Origin: Anadara kagoshimensis
Lineage: Eukaryota; Mollusca; Bivalvia; Arcoida; Arcidae
Assembly (NCBI GenBank): GCA_021292105.1
Contig: CM037863.1
Coordinates: 7,768,442 to 7,832,441, forward strand
Length of the DNA: 64,000 bases
Reading direction: 5' to 3'
Shown here: positions 50,101 to 61,034 of the stretch, piece after piece
How the letters are laid out: every line of letters begins with the position of its first letter
Numbering within the stretch: the first letter of the stretch is position 1
The notes under the pieces: generated by a model
Told to the model about the DNA's origin: nothing
The model's database searches: none
The model's input: only the letters and a program-made list of their open reading frames with translations
Translations under genes and position numbers: made by a program

Positions 50101-53100
50101 TCGAACTATCTGGCATCTCTTGAGCCTTAATTACCACATGTGTACAGTTTTGAATCAGTTTCAGAACTCATTCATAGGGCTTTCCCAATAGTACTATCTG
50201 GACATTTTGCAAATTGAGCTTCCTGTCAACTATCAAACATAAATTATGGCATGCTAGGTTTCCATAAATTTAAAATAATTAATAGCCAAATTTCCAAAAT
50301 TTGTGAAAATATAGTCCTTTTTGGAGTATTTTTCCACAAATTGCTAAAATAGGTTACTTTTTGAAAGAATTCCTCAGAAATTAGTAGCCAATGGCGATTT
50401 TGGCTACCAGGAATGGAAACATAGGGCATGTGTACAGCTGTTCAGGCCTTACCTAATTTTTTCTGTTGCACCCTCCCCATTAAATAATATAATGTGGCTG
50501 AATTTTTTTGTGACAATGACAAAAATTTTTTTTGATTATGGTTATGTGAAGAAACATCAGATAATGGTCACCTTTGATCATGCCTTCCAAGTGTGTTTTC
50601 TTAGTGGCAGAAACCTATCGGCCACTTCAAGCTAGAGTCATGTTTACGCCTACAGTCTACCCGCCATTTTGCCATGCCTTTAAAATTGGTTTTGCTGACC
50701 TGTTGGTTTTTGCCAGTGAGAGTCATGTCAACTTCTGTCGTCCACCTTGGAATTTGCCTTTCCAAATGAACTTTGCTGGTGGCAAAATTAATACCTATCT
50801 GTTACTTCCAGTGAGAGTCACATCTACTCCCACCTTTCACCCATGAACATTCATATAAAATTTACAGTGTATTAGCTGAGCTTCATTTAACTCTTGATCA
50901 GTAAATGTTTTAATTCAACTCTTGATCAAGTAAATGTTTTAATTCAACTCTTGATCAAGTAAATGTTTTAATTCAACTCTCAATCAAGTAAATGTTTTAA
51001 TTCAACTCTCAATCAAGTAAATGATTTTTTTTCCATTATGTATTTCAGGTGTCTATTGTTGGAGTGTTATGGTTGGCTGGTTTATACATTTCATCTGTCT
51101 CGTCATGCATGGGTAGTTTGTACGGCCCTCCACGGATCTTACAGTCTATAGCTAATGAAAATGTTATACCAATTATTAGAGTCCTGGGACAAGGGGTAAG
51201 ATTAATAGAATTTGTTATGAGTATCTATGTAGGGTAGGAAAATGTTGCCCAAGGGGTTGAAAATTTCAGTCAGGGGACTATAAGTAGAAAAAACAGATAA
51301 ATGGATAAATGGCCATTATAGATTTATGCATGGACAGATTTAGTTCAAATCGGAAAGATAGAAATTGGATGTATAGCCATTTAACATATCTAACAGGTTT
51401 TTCCCACAATTTTTTCCTTTTTCCAATTTTCACCAATTAAAAGAAGTCAGCTGTTGTTTCAAACCAATTCTTTGAAAACCTCTCCTCTGCCACCACTAGC
51501 CCAGACCAAACCAAATTTGGTAAGGAAGATCCTAGGTTAATGCAGATTAACCAAATTGTATCAAATAAATGAATGCAAATATGTTGATGTTTTATGGTGT
51601 TTAACAAGAATTTCATTTAAGATGGCCCAAGTCTAAAAAACCTAAATTAAACACTCTTTGAAGTTTTACGTCAACTTGCTATAGACCATCTGTATATCTG
51701 CCTAGTATACATATTAATTTTTGTTTTTTAATTTTACAGAAAGGACCTAACAAAGTTCCAGTATACGCACTAATCGTAGTGACTATAGTAGTATTATTGT
51801 TTATATTTGTGGGTGAAGTTAACACTTTAGCTCCCATAGTTACTACAGCATTTATGTTGACTTATGCGGCCATTAATTACACATACTTCGCACTTGCTAT
51901 GAGTTACGATAAACGGCAAGAAAGGGAACTTAAATATGTCCCTTCAAAGGAACAGTTAATAAAACCCAAAACTAAAGAACCCAATGGGGTTGTTGGGTAT
52001 GGAGCGGTTGTGTCTCGACATCAGGATTCATTTCAAAAGTTAGCAGGGGATTTAGATAAATTATTTCCGGAGAGATTGACGCAGCGAGGGCAGCATCATC
52101 TAGTCAGACAAAGCAGTGCCAGTTCAGCGACGACACCAGAGGCTGACTTTGATGCCACAAAGAGACCAAAGTCCATGGACAATATGTCAGAACACAGTGA
52201 TACGTCAACACTTCTACCAGAGAAAAAAGCTGAAGGTAGGTTATAATAATAAGAATTCTAACATGACCTGCGTTTTCCTTTATATGAAACATGAAGAGTC
52301 AGCAATGGTATAACAAACGATATACCCATGGCTGTTCCGTTTGAATGACTTACTCCTCTGAGTATCTTATGACGTCATGCTTTGTGTCATGAACAGTTGT
52401 TATGAGGTAATTTTCATTCGTAAAAATCATCTATTTCAGTGGAGATAATCTCAACAGCCGAATTGTTTCAATGCGTCTTTTGCAAATAAATAGTAAAACG
52501 TACTTCAGAAGAAAGAGTTCGCAATGTTTATTTCAACCCTTTTTGTTATGAAATGAAAGTTGCGGTTCTTTCGGATGGGAACTAAAAAATAAACAATGTC
52601 CCACTAGTTAAGCTAGATAAATCACTGATTTTGTTTGTTTCGAATTATAACAGAATAAAGGTAGTTTTCCCTAAGGAAAAATGACTAAATTTTCTCAATT
52701 AGACCAATTAAATTCCCAAAACAATAATGATAAATAAGTTAATCTATAAAAAATGAATAAGATTTTTTCTAATTTAAAAGGCAGAAGGTAGAATTTAAAA
52801 ATGACAAAATTACTGCAAATAAATTGTATCTGTAGACAGAATTTCTGATTTTATCATGTTTATAGCTGATCCAGCTAATGTTAATTTATTTCTATTTTTC
52901 AGAGGAAGTAAAAAAGCAGTTAAGCTCAGAGATAACAAAACTTCCACGTTCCTGGTATTCATTTTTATGTAATAGATGGCTATCACTGGTTGGTGTAAGT
53001 ATGTCGTGCCCTATATAAATATGACCAAGTCGACAAAAAAACGATTTTAAATTAACTGACATTCTTTGGACAAAAAGTTGATTTAGCTGATTTTCTTCCT

Positions 53101-56100
53101 TTGCAGTCTTTTCTGTTTTGTTGTGGCAATTTTGCAAAATTACCAGTAGGAAATGAATTGGAGTAATGGTGTTTTATTCCCCAGTCAAAATTGTTTCACT
53201 TATATTAAGGCTGTCAATTTTGGGATGGTGCAGGAAACTTGAGTTCCCAGATAAAAAAGCCGGCATTTCGCAAACTGCCTGACAAAATTTCTCGCACTTT
53301 ACTTAAGAATAACAAAACTTCCACGTTCCTGGTATTCATTTTTGTGTAATAGATGGCTATCATTAGTTGGTGTAAGTACATTGTATTTAATGCCATATTT
53401 ATATATGACCAAGTCAACAAAAAGCTAGTTGATTTAACCGATTTTCTTCCTTTGCAGACTTTGATTTACTTATTTTACACGAAAATACTGTTGTCTTGTA
53501 CCACTTCCATGCCGGTTACAGTGTTATTTTATACAATATAGTCTTGCACCTTTTTCACTTGTTTTAACTTCAGTCATGATTTTCCCTATTCACTTTCTGG
53601 TCAAGATTTTTCCCCTCATACAGTACACTTCTTAAGGGATTGACTTACTCAGGAGCCGTGCTCGATTCCTCTTGAGGTTTTGTGTTAATACGCTTAACTT
53701 CAGAGGGAAAACGCTACATTGAGTAAGTCAATCCCTTAAGAAGTGTACTGTATGAGGGGGAAAATCATGACTGAAGTTAAAACAAGTGAAAAAGGTGCAG
53801 ACTTTCCTGTATAGTTGCCAATATAGTTATCAATAGGAAGCAGAGTGGAGTAATAGTGTTTTATGCCCCAGTCAAGGCTGTTTCGTTTATACGAAGGCTG
53901 TCAGTTCTGGGATGGTGGAGATAACTAGAGTTCCCAGAGAAAAACCACTGACCTCTCGCAAGTGACCTTACAAACTTTGTCACACTAGGATCTGTCCCCA
54001 GTCAGAGTTAAACCTAGGCATTGAGAGGCGCTGTGATTCATAAGTGTGCTACCGTGAAAATGGAAATCTTATGAAGCATATGGCAAAATTAGAAAAATCA
54101 TCAAGAAAATGTTTGATGGACTAGAACCATAGCTTAGTATTGTAAACCAAAATAGATTGTCATATCCAGTTTGATTGGAGATGATTATCCACTTGGTCAT
54201 TACTGATCTGAATCTTTAATATAACTGAAGTGTATTCCATAGCAAATGATTAGATGTTTCTAGCCTCTCAAAGGTCTATTTTGGAGAACACTTTTGAAGT
54301 TGCATTCCCATTTCAGTTATTGCGTGTTTTAAATTTGTTTATTTTTCTTTTAATTGTAGGCTGGTCTTTGTTTATTCATCATGTTTGGTATACAATGGGC
54401 GTATGCATTAGGAGAATTTACATTTTGTTTAATTATATACATTTATATTGGTCAAGCTAGTCCCGGCTATTTTCCAGGTAATTATACTGTAAATTGGGAA
54501 ATTTTCGCGATCGTTTTATTTTGGCATAAATTCACGAGTGAAATGAGTCGCGAAAATAAAAGTTTCGCTAAAAACATGCAGTAATTAAAATTATAACTAC
54601 AGAGTTGCGATCACGCGAAACTTAAAAGACACGAATAAATATTAAAGTGCGTTCATGCGAAAATTTCCCAATCTACAGTAATTAGTGTATTGAGAAAATT
54701 TTCTCAATATTTCATACAATTAATAAAGCCATTTATCATACCTCACAGAAAACTCTTAACCTATTATGGATCAATTTCTAGTCATGTGGTATGAAATCTT
54801 CCACATTGTTGGAAACAGGAGTCAACATTGCCATGGGATACTGCTATGTTCCCTGCTAGGTACGGAAACTTACAACTGTCCATTAACCAAGGGCTCTATT
54901 TTTATAGTCCCTTGCCATTGGCCTTTAGTGGTTCACCTGGTATCAGTATAATGGACTGGGGGAGTGGTACACTTGTGTGCGACATGCTGACTCTGCGAGC
55001 TAGCTTGGTAAAGTCACCCTGAGTGCATGCTAGTACAAGGCAGACCGTACAACAAACACTCACACTTCACATGCATACACAAAAATTGTTCATAGATTAA
55101 TCCATAGAGATTAATAAGAAATAGTTCTCGTCATGAATAGCTGAAAAATTGCATTAAGCAACATTCAACCAACCAACCAACTATTTCTATAGTAATAAAA
55201 ATAATACCCACTTGTAACATCATTTCCATGACCTTGATAAAATCTTGACTGATTCTATATACACCATTTCTTTATTTGATTCCATTTCTCCAGTCTATTC
55301 TTAATAATGGTCATAGGATCAAAATTACAGATATGTGTTGTATTAGAAGGTCAAGGAAATTTTTCCCTTTATTTTGGCAGGTCCTACATTGTTTTAAAAG
55401 ATCACTTTCAACATTAAAAGGTTCATGTGCAATGATTTTATCATATAGAAAAGAATTATTATCCTTGTAATAATATAGCATGTTCATTGTACTTTTAAAG
55501 AAATCAATATTATGAATCTGATACTAAGGTATCTTCGACACGTATCTAGGCAGCTGAAGATCCTGACCGTCACTTTCATAACTATGAAATTGAGAAGCCA
55601 TTTTAAGGTCCCCCTGTAAAAGCAGTAGGTCCAGGACCACGGATCTGGGGTATTTTTATGTCCTGATGATTTAACAGTATTAATTATTTGATTTATTTTA
55701 CAGGTATTGCAGAATTTAATATGTATGATTGGATAAAGGAAGGCATTCAGACATGTTGTAGGTAAGTTTTCATGGTAACCATACTACAAAATTATCATTA
55801 TCATGGCCTAGTTTGTGAGAGTCCCTGTGATCCTTAAGCAATAAGGGAACCTCTCACTTCTACTAGGTCTGAATGGCACCTTTGTATACTATAGTGCGAG
55901 AGAGTTTGTTGTCTTGCTTGCTAAAGGTCATTGTGATCCACAAACTTATGTGTCACATTGCCTCTCTCCATGTAGGTTTTAATCACGTATTGTAGATTGA
56001 GATTGTTTGTCAGTGTTTGCCAAAAGCCCCTTTGTGATATGTAAAAATGACTGGCAGATAACAGTGCTTCTTACTGACTAGGTTTGAATCTCATTTGAGA

Positions 56101-57511
56101 CAATCCTACTTTGAGAAAATTTGCAGTTCACTTGCTGAAGGTCTTGTGTTAGTTTTTTCCACCAAAACCTACCACCTTAATATGCTTATTTAGCTGCTCA
56201 TTTTACTAGGGAGGTACATGTAACATGCCTTTATGCTGTTCATTTTACTAGGAAGGTACATGTAACATACCTTTATGCTGTTCATTTTACTAGGGAGGTA
56301 CATGTAACATACCTTTATGCTGTTCATTTTACTAGGGAGGTACATGTAACATACCTTTATGCTGTTCATTTTACTAGGGAGGTACATGTAACATGCCTTT
56401 ATGCTGTTCATTTTACTAGGGAGGTACATGTAACATGCCTTTATGCTGTTCATTTTACTAGGGAGGTACATGTAACATGCCTTTATGCTGTTCATTTTAC
56501 TAGGGAGGTACATGTAACATGCCTTTATGCTGTTCATTTTACTAGGGAGGTACATGTAACATGCCTTTATGCTGTTCATTTTACTAGGGAGGTACATGTA
56601 ACATGCCTTTATGCTGTTCATTTTACTAGGGAGGTACATGTAACATGCCTTTATGCTGCTCATTTTACTAGGGAGGTACATGTAACATGCCTTTATGCTG
56701 TTCATTTTACTAGGGAGGTACATGTAACATGCCTTTATGCTGTTCATTTTACTAGGGAGGTACATGTAACATGCCTTTATGCTGTTCATTTTACTAGGGA
56801 GGTACATGTAACATGCCTTTATGCTGCTCATTTTACTAGGGAGGTACATGTAACATGCCTTTATGCTGCTCATTTTACTAGGGAGGTACATGTAACATGC
56901 CTTTATGCTGTTCATTTTACTAGGGAGGTACATGTAACATGCCTTTATGCAGTTCATTTTACTAGGGAGGTACATGTAACATGCCTTTATGCAGTTCATT
57001 TTACTAGGGAGGTACATGTAACATGCCTTTATGCTGTTCATTTTACTAGGAGGTACATGTAACATGCCTTTATGCTGCTCATTTTACTAGGGAGGTACAT
57101 GTAACATGCCTTTATGCTGCTCATTTTACTAGGGAGGTACATGTAACATGCCTTTATGCTGCTCATTTTACTAGGGAGGTACATGTAACATGCCTTTATG
57201 CAGTTCATTTTACTAGGGAGGTACATGTAACATGCCTTTGTGCAGTTCATTTTACTAGGGAGGTACATGTAACGTGCTTTTGTGCTGTTGATTTTACTAA
57301 GGAGGTTCATGTAACATGCTTATTTTGCTGTTTATTTTACAGGGGAGGGAGAGCAAAACAAGAAGAGATTGTTGTAGCTCCAACAACTCCAGCTGTTCAA
57401 ACAATGGCCGCACAACTTACAGAAGATAATGAGGACTTTGCCAGTAGAGGGCGCTATCATCAGTCGGAAGTTGTCAGGGGAGAAGATTTTGATGATTATG
57501 ACTCCAGCTAA
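44140..57511 (+). CDS. SLC12A8: Solute carrier family 12 member 8-like transporter, complete
   Basis: Coding exons: 44140-44361, 44585-44728, 45971-46162, 46739-46856, 47431-47544, 48977-49181, 49720-49813, 51049-51195, 51740-52235, 52903-52994, 54360-54477, 55704-55761, 57343-57511. They sum to 2169 nt (722 residues; vertebrate SLC12A8 is about 714). All introns are GT-AG with matching phases. The family is the cation-chloride cotransporter/APC-fold superfamily, a plasma-membrane multi-spanning protein. Substrate is debated: the mammalian protein has been reported as a nicotinamide mononucleotide transporter, which is contested. Seen: a hydrophilic N-terminus (1-74, Gln/Glu/Ala-rich), then [20 protein letters not shown] opening the first membrane segment, [13 protein letters not shown], an NMSGDLRDP segment, [30 protein letters not shown] and [21 protein letters not shown] cytosolic Ser/Lys-rich linker (about 460-590) is followed by two more hydrophobic segments and the SLC12A8-type tail with [15 protein letters not shown]. 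The tail separates it from SLC12A9 and the NKCC/KCC members. Confidence 0.95.
44502..44560 (+). pseudogene. Truncated copy of the SLC12A8 exon 44585-44728 with its acceptor
   Basis: ATTTTTTGTAG is followed by AGCCTGTCGCCCCAGAAACC CTGG, against AGCTTGTCACCACAGAAACC CTGG in the true exon 76 bases on. It reads SLSPQKPWG. The copy keeps a working-looking acceptor and gains GTAAAT after CTGGG, so a 25-base micro-exon is conceivable. Including it would shift the frame. Confidence 0.88.
44767..44947 (-). mobile_element. TA-flanked MITE, CAGTCAAACCTGTC family, copy 3
   Basis: 181 bp, TA on both sides, in the second coding intron of SLC12A8. Its right end is the seed of the 83-bp array. Confidence 0.85.
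44897..45146. repeat. 83-bp tandem array grown from a MITE end, 3 units
   Basis: The unit begins GACCACTTTTACAGGTTCCC and runs through the MITE end ACAGGTTTGACTG into host sequence TATATATTGGAAGTTTTATT. Starts at 44897, 44980 and 45063, with almost no differences. Confidence 0.92.
45504..45708. mobile_element. Young TA-flanked MITE with perfect 23-bp ends
   Basis: CAGTACAGACCTGTCGAAAG TTT at the left is the exact complement of the right end. TA lies on both sides. 205 bp, in the second coding intron of SLC12A8. No internal ORF. Confidence 0.9.
46236..46262. repeat. GGGGGT simple repeat
   Basis: Four GGGGGTG-type units in a row downstream of an SLC12A8 exon; a G-quadruplex could form on the plus (transcript) strand. 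Confidence 0.7.
46925..47125. repeat. About 28-bp minisatellite, 7-8 units
   Basis: CAAACTTACCAATCCATGTC plus CAAATCACAAAAA repeats with small length changes. It lies in the SLC12A8 intron after the exon ending 46856. Confidence 0.92.
47572..47900 (+). mobile_element. tRNA-derived SINE, family A
   Basis: GGAAGGTCGTAGGTTTGAAC stands at the B box, and GTCTGACCAAGACTTGAA and GGGATGTAAAACCCCATTTA in the body. The tail CAATCAATC follows. It lies in an SLC12A8 intron. Confidence 0.8.
48072..48777. mobile_element. hAT-like inverted-repeat element with long internal hairpin
   Basis: The ends CAGTGTGTGCCAAACTT and AAGTTTGGCACACACTG are exact complements. The flanks carry a perfect 7-base duplication TGTTGTG (48065-48071, 48778-48784). 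Inside, 48290-48440 and 48450-48590 are long imperfect complements (ACCATGGTTGCAATTTGACA versus TGTCAAATTGCAACCATGGT). GTCCGATAAAATTACC and CAGACCGAATGTCC form subterminal repeats. No transposase. Confidence 0.88.
49205..49415 (-). mobile_element. SINE family C
   Basis: AGTGGAGTAATGGTGTTTTA, AAAACCAGAGTGCCCAGAGA and GGGATTAGAACCTAG (complement of a T-arm-like B box) in minus orientation. It lies just after an SLC12A8 exon. Confidence 0.65.
50256..50424. mobile_element. Dispersed element with GTTTCCAT ends, inverse of 33850-34018
   Basis: TAGGTTTCCATAAATTTAAA at the left and TACCAGGAATGGAAACATAG at the right. Same length and order as the first copy, inverted. Confidence 0.65.
50885..51025. 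repeat. 29-bp minisatellite, about 5 units
   Basis: TTCAACTCTTGATCAAGTAA ATGTTTTAA repeats up to 24 bases before the SLC12A8 exon at 51049. The last units lie in the likely branch-point region. Confidence 0.9.
52620..52820. repeat. Dispersed repeat, TAATTTTAGGCAAAC family
   Basis: TAAAGGTAGTTTTCCCTAAG, AAATTTTCTCAATTAGACC and AAAAGGCAGAAGGTAGAATT. Related copies lie at 8380-8900, 24830-25110, 25360-25860 and 58640-58900. It lies in the intron before exon 52903. Confidence 0.6.
53152..53300 (-). mobile_element. SINE family C fragment
   Basis: GAATTGGAGTAATGGTGTTT and GGATGGTGCAGGAAACTTGA. It sits exactly between the true SLC12A8 exon 52903-52994 with its intron start and the broken copy of that exon. 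Confidence 0.6.
53306..53460 (+). pseudogene. Truncated copy of the SLC12A8 exon 52903-52994 with its donor and intron start
   Basis: ATAACAAAACTTCCACGTTC through GTTGGT then GTAAGT copies the last 65 bases of the exon. It still reads [21 protein letters not shown] without a stop and differs by few bases, none breaking the donor. About 100 bases of intron (TATGACCAAGTC, GATTTTCTTCCTTTGCAG) are copied too. An acceptor-like CTTTACTTAAG stands just before it, so a cassette exon of about 66 bases is possible. Confidence 0.9.
53541..53803. repeat. Near-perfect long hairpin, arms about 85-110 bp
   Basis: The left arm (GCACCTTTTTCACTTG ... ACTTCTTAAGGGATTGACTT) is the complement of 53704-53803, broken only by a 25-base insert in the left arm (about 53585-53609). 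The loop is about 50 bases. It lies in an SLC12A8 intron. Target duplication not found. Confidence 0.92.
53842..54056 (-). mobile_element. SINE family C, near full length
   Basis: AGAGTGGAGTAATAGTGTTT, AGAGAAAAACCACTGACCTC and the head complement GAGTTAAACCTAGGC ... GATTCATAAGTGTGCTACC. Minus orientation, with a class II tRNA-like head at the right. Confidence 0.7.
54925..55184 (+). mobile_element. SINE family B, head-truncated
   Basis: CACCTGGTATCAGTATAATG, GTGAGTGC-type and AGTACAAGGCAGACC blocks match 534-788 almost throughout. The tail is AACCAACCAACCAAC. It lies in an SLC12A8 intron. Confidence 0.8.
56187..57342. repeat. 42-bp minisatellite, about 27 units, ending at the last SLC12A8 acceptor
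   Basis: The unit TTCATTTTACTAGGGAGGTA CATGTAACATGCCTTTATGCTG repeats from about 56187 with only a few single-base variants. The final, diverged unit contains TATTTTACAG, the real acceptor of exon 57343-57511, whose first bases GGGAGG align with the GGGAGG of each unit. As 42 is divisible by three, a 291-codon frame stays open on the minus strand until a one-base loss at about 57048 breaks it. The frame is an artefact of the array. Confidence 0.95.
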
Positions 57512-59185
57512 AGGGAGATAATTATGAACATATTTTATCAAATATTTATTTATTTATGTTTTTAATACCCGTTTTGTCAAAATGTTAATCGTTTTACTCA
57601 ACCCAATAGTTTTACTAAATGTTGGCCTCTAATGTAATGATTTTGAGAAATTGGAAACCTACACATGCTATTAAATGAATCAATCAGTTTAGTTGTCCCA
57701 CTCTTGTAAACTATTCCAAAGACAGATCATCTCTCCAAGATGCATTGCTTTAAAAATTGGAACAAAATTGAACCTCAAATCTTGAACTGTAAATTTTGAT
57801 TGGTCTGCTTTATTTTGGTCTCGAATGGTTTGTAAATATGTTCATGTATTCATCCATATATTTTAAAGATTCTGGACCGAACATAAAACAACTCACCCCC
57901 TCAGACCAATGGTCTGATCAAAGCGTTAAACAATTGGTTCATTACATTCTACATGTTCTAAATGTAGGGGTGGAAGGTTGATAAAATGAACAAATTTTTG
58001 TTTTACTATCTCAGGTTATCTACAGGCAATATAACACTTTATTTAAGGAATCTCATGACAAATTTTTGAGTCGTCTCCCTTTGTATTTCTCACCTTCTTT
58101 GATATTGAAGATGGGATCATTTTTGCAAACAGTGCTGTACTAGTTTTTTTTAGCAGACTAACTGATCATAGTGCCTCTGATTTCCTAAGTTTGATTTTAG
58201 GAAGATCCTATTTTTTTTAGAAAAAATAGTTTTCTTGTGGAAATTCAGTGAATTTTCCTATATTTCGGTTTAATGCTTTACCTACCTGTAACTACTGTAA
58301 ACGTTTTTTATTTTCCTGGTGAACTAATTTTGGCTGATTTCGCACTCATTTTTGCACCAAAAATAATACTTTGCAAAAATTATATTATGCTTATTGTGTT
58401 ATAGTGCATATTTTAAAAATGCAAAAATTTAACTACACGGATATGTGTAATTTTCATACATTGCGAAAATAAATAGATACAAAATTAAATATGTTTACAG
58501 TAACTGCTTCGATATGAGTGACAGAATCATTCGGGGAGGTATAAAACACAATTACTCCTTTTCACTCCATTACCCTGGAACTGACTGCCTCATTATGAGT
58601 GAAAGAATCTTGACTGGGTAATAAAACACCATTACTCAACTCTGTAAACAGTGATTTTGTTTGCCTAAAATTATTACGGAATAAAGGTAGTTTCCTCTTG
58701 GGGAAAATGACTAAATTTTCCCGATTAAATCATGAAAATTCCCCGAACAACAGTGATATACTAGATATTGTCACAAATATGACATCTTTGCAGTGAGGAT
58801 CCTAAGCCATTGTAAGCATGTCGGTATGCAGTTTACTGTATTTCAGAACTTCAAATTTTCCAAATTTGAAAGACAGAAGGTAGTTTTTAAAACTGGTAAC
58901 TCTCTTTTGAAAACTGACTAAAAAGTTACAGGTATAAAGACAAGTGATAGATCTTTGACCTGCGGACTGGCCTACATTATAAACATTCATTTTTGTTCAC
59001 CGACTTTAATATCTGTATTTAACTTTTAACTTGCACATGCAATGATTTGCTCACATAATTTTTCACAAATAATATCAGTGCACAACTATGATATTTAAAA
59101 ATTTTAATTTATTTTGAATATTCATAAAAATATTATACCATTAGTATTAGAAGTCAATGTACATAATATATTAATAAAATAATTA
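57512..59185. other. SLC12A8 3' UTR and flank
   Basis: AT-rich sequence after the stop. AATAAA occurs near 58466. TAATTTTAGGCAAAC-family repeat at 58640-58900. No second gene was recognised. The transcript end is not determinable here. Confidence 0.45.
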
Positions 59186-59188
59186 TAT

Positions 59189-59462
59189 ATAGGCAAACAA
59201 CATTGACCTGTTTGCTTGACCTTTAATCTTAATTTACAGTAAATATTTATTATGGACTAGTACATTTATGTATAGGGGACACAGGTGTTTATTTCATCTA
59301 TATCATTGAAAACATGCATTGTATATATATTAACTGTGAATCCTAACATTACCCATGTATTGGATGGGTCATCCCAAGTGTGATTGGTTAAATCAAAGAT
59401 GGTTGTCGATGGACTTTACTAATGAAACATGAAGTGGACAGGTCAATGTTGTTTGCCTATAT
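59189..59462. mobile_element. Fold-back MITE, family D
   Basis: GGCAAACAACATTGACCTGT and ACAGGTCAATGTTGTTTGCC are exact complements at the two ends. It has the core ACATTACCCATGTATTGG. TATA lies on both sides. Confidence 0.9.
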
Positions 59463-60137
59463 AAGTACATCTTTGTATACCAGTATGTCTCTGTTCATGT
59501 TGTATGTTGTCAAAAAATGGCATTTATGAAACAACTTAATAGATATTTTCTCAGAATCTCATCTTTTGATGACTATAATAATACATATACCTGTAACTAT
59601 AGCAACCTCTACGTTAGGATCTCTTGTTTATGAAGTAATTGCAACACCCACAGAGCAGCTCCCATTTTCTTTTTTTAAGTTTTTATTATTATTACTATTA
59701 TTATTTATTTTAATTATTTGTTATGTATGGCATATTGAAATCCCTTTATTGTCAAGAGCATTCCTTTTTAGGCTAACCTGAAAAAAAAAATGTAAAAGGG
59801 CTATTATCATACCTCCAGCATTTGGGGTGCAATGCTAAGTGTGTGGAGCAACTTCTATGAAATGCATCTGTACAACTACGTGATGGCATTTAATCTACTG
59901 CCCTCTGATCAAATTATATTGTAAAATCATTTATTTTGGGGATTCCAATTTTCGTGGTTTGAAGACAAAATTCTTATTTTGTAAAGATGTTAATTGATGG
60001 TCATGCTGGTTTTGGTTTCTGTGTAAGGTGAGTATGAAATATAATATAAAACTTCATTGACATGACATTGACAAGATATTCATGAAAAAAACCCAAAAAG
60101 TGGGACACCACCAAAATTGATGATTTCACAGTACATA
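59463..60137. other. Intergenic, no gene seen
   Basis: AT-rich. No exon, RNA or clear repeat apart from a TTA-rich run at 59686-59712. Confidence 0.35.
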
Positions 60138-60139
60138 TA

Positions 60140-61034
60140 CAGTAGAACTTCGATAACTCGAAGTGCACGGGACTTCGAATATGACTTCGAGTTATCGGGG
60201 TGTTCGAGTTTTCGAAGTTGAAGGATGACGTCACAATGTCACATTTCTTTGGGAGAAATGTTGGATGGTGTAAAACTGTTTACCGATACACTGGTGTAAC
60301 ATGTACCGGTATTACATAAAAGAATAAATGAATTAAAATCAAATTATTAATTATGTTTTTATAAGGACTGATAACGACAACAAACGCATACATGAAAAAC
60401 ACAAAATGTGTATTACCAATACATGACCGTAATGCATTCAAAGAACTGAATCAGATAAACATATCCATGTACATTGTATGTTATAATTTACAAAACAAGA
60501 CGCACATTTTATATAAATTATAAAACTAGTGTGCCTACCACGTGTCAGTCATTAAAATCCAGCTTAAATCACCTGAAAATTTGTTGTTGTCGCCAGCGGC
60601 ACAAAACTCGGCTTCTACTGGGGGTACACGGTTACACTTCATCGCCCATTACGACACAGAGTACTAATCCTTTAATTGATACTAATTAATACAGTAGCAA
60701 AACCTTTGATCTGTACAACTTCTCCAATCATTAATCGGATTATACGGAAGTATTATAGCTAATTGTCGAGTAATTTCCGTGTTCTCACTGAAACGTTCTA
60801 TTGGTCACCCATTTTTGAAAATATTTCGAGTTTTAGAAGGTTGTTTTTCCTATAATTTTTAATTTTGCACCTTAACATTACTTCGAGTTATCGGGGGTAT
60901 TCGAGTTACAGGAGTTTGAGTTATCGAAGTTGTATTTATATAGTTTATATAGAAAACCAGTCGGGACAAAATTATTACTTCGAGTTATCTGTGGTATTCG
61001 AGATATCGAAGTACGAGTTATCGAAGTTCTACTG
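60140..61034. mobile_element. TA-flanked element with CAGTAGAACTTCGATAACTC ends, 895 bp
   Basis: The left end CAGTAGAACTTCGATAACTC and the right end GAGTTATCGAAGTTCTACTG are exact complements, flanked by TA. The TTCGAGTTATCGGGG motif is repeated four to five times inside both ends. These ends resemble pogo/Tigger-type transposons. No transposase frame remains, so it is non-autonomous or degraded. Confidence 0.88.

Noticed and set aside
56190-57065. 291-codon frame of a 14-residue repeat on the minus strand
   Set aside because: It is exactly the 42-bp minisatellite translated; the period is a multiple of three, so the frame stays open by construction, and a one-base deletion in the array breaks it. 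No start context, splice logic or homology.
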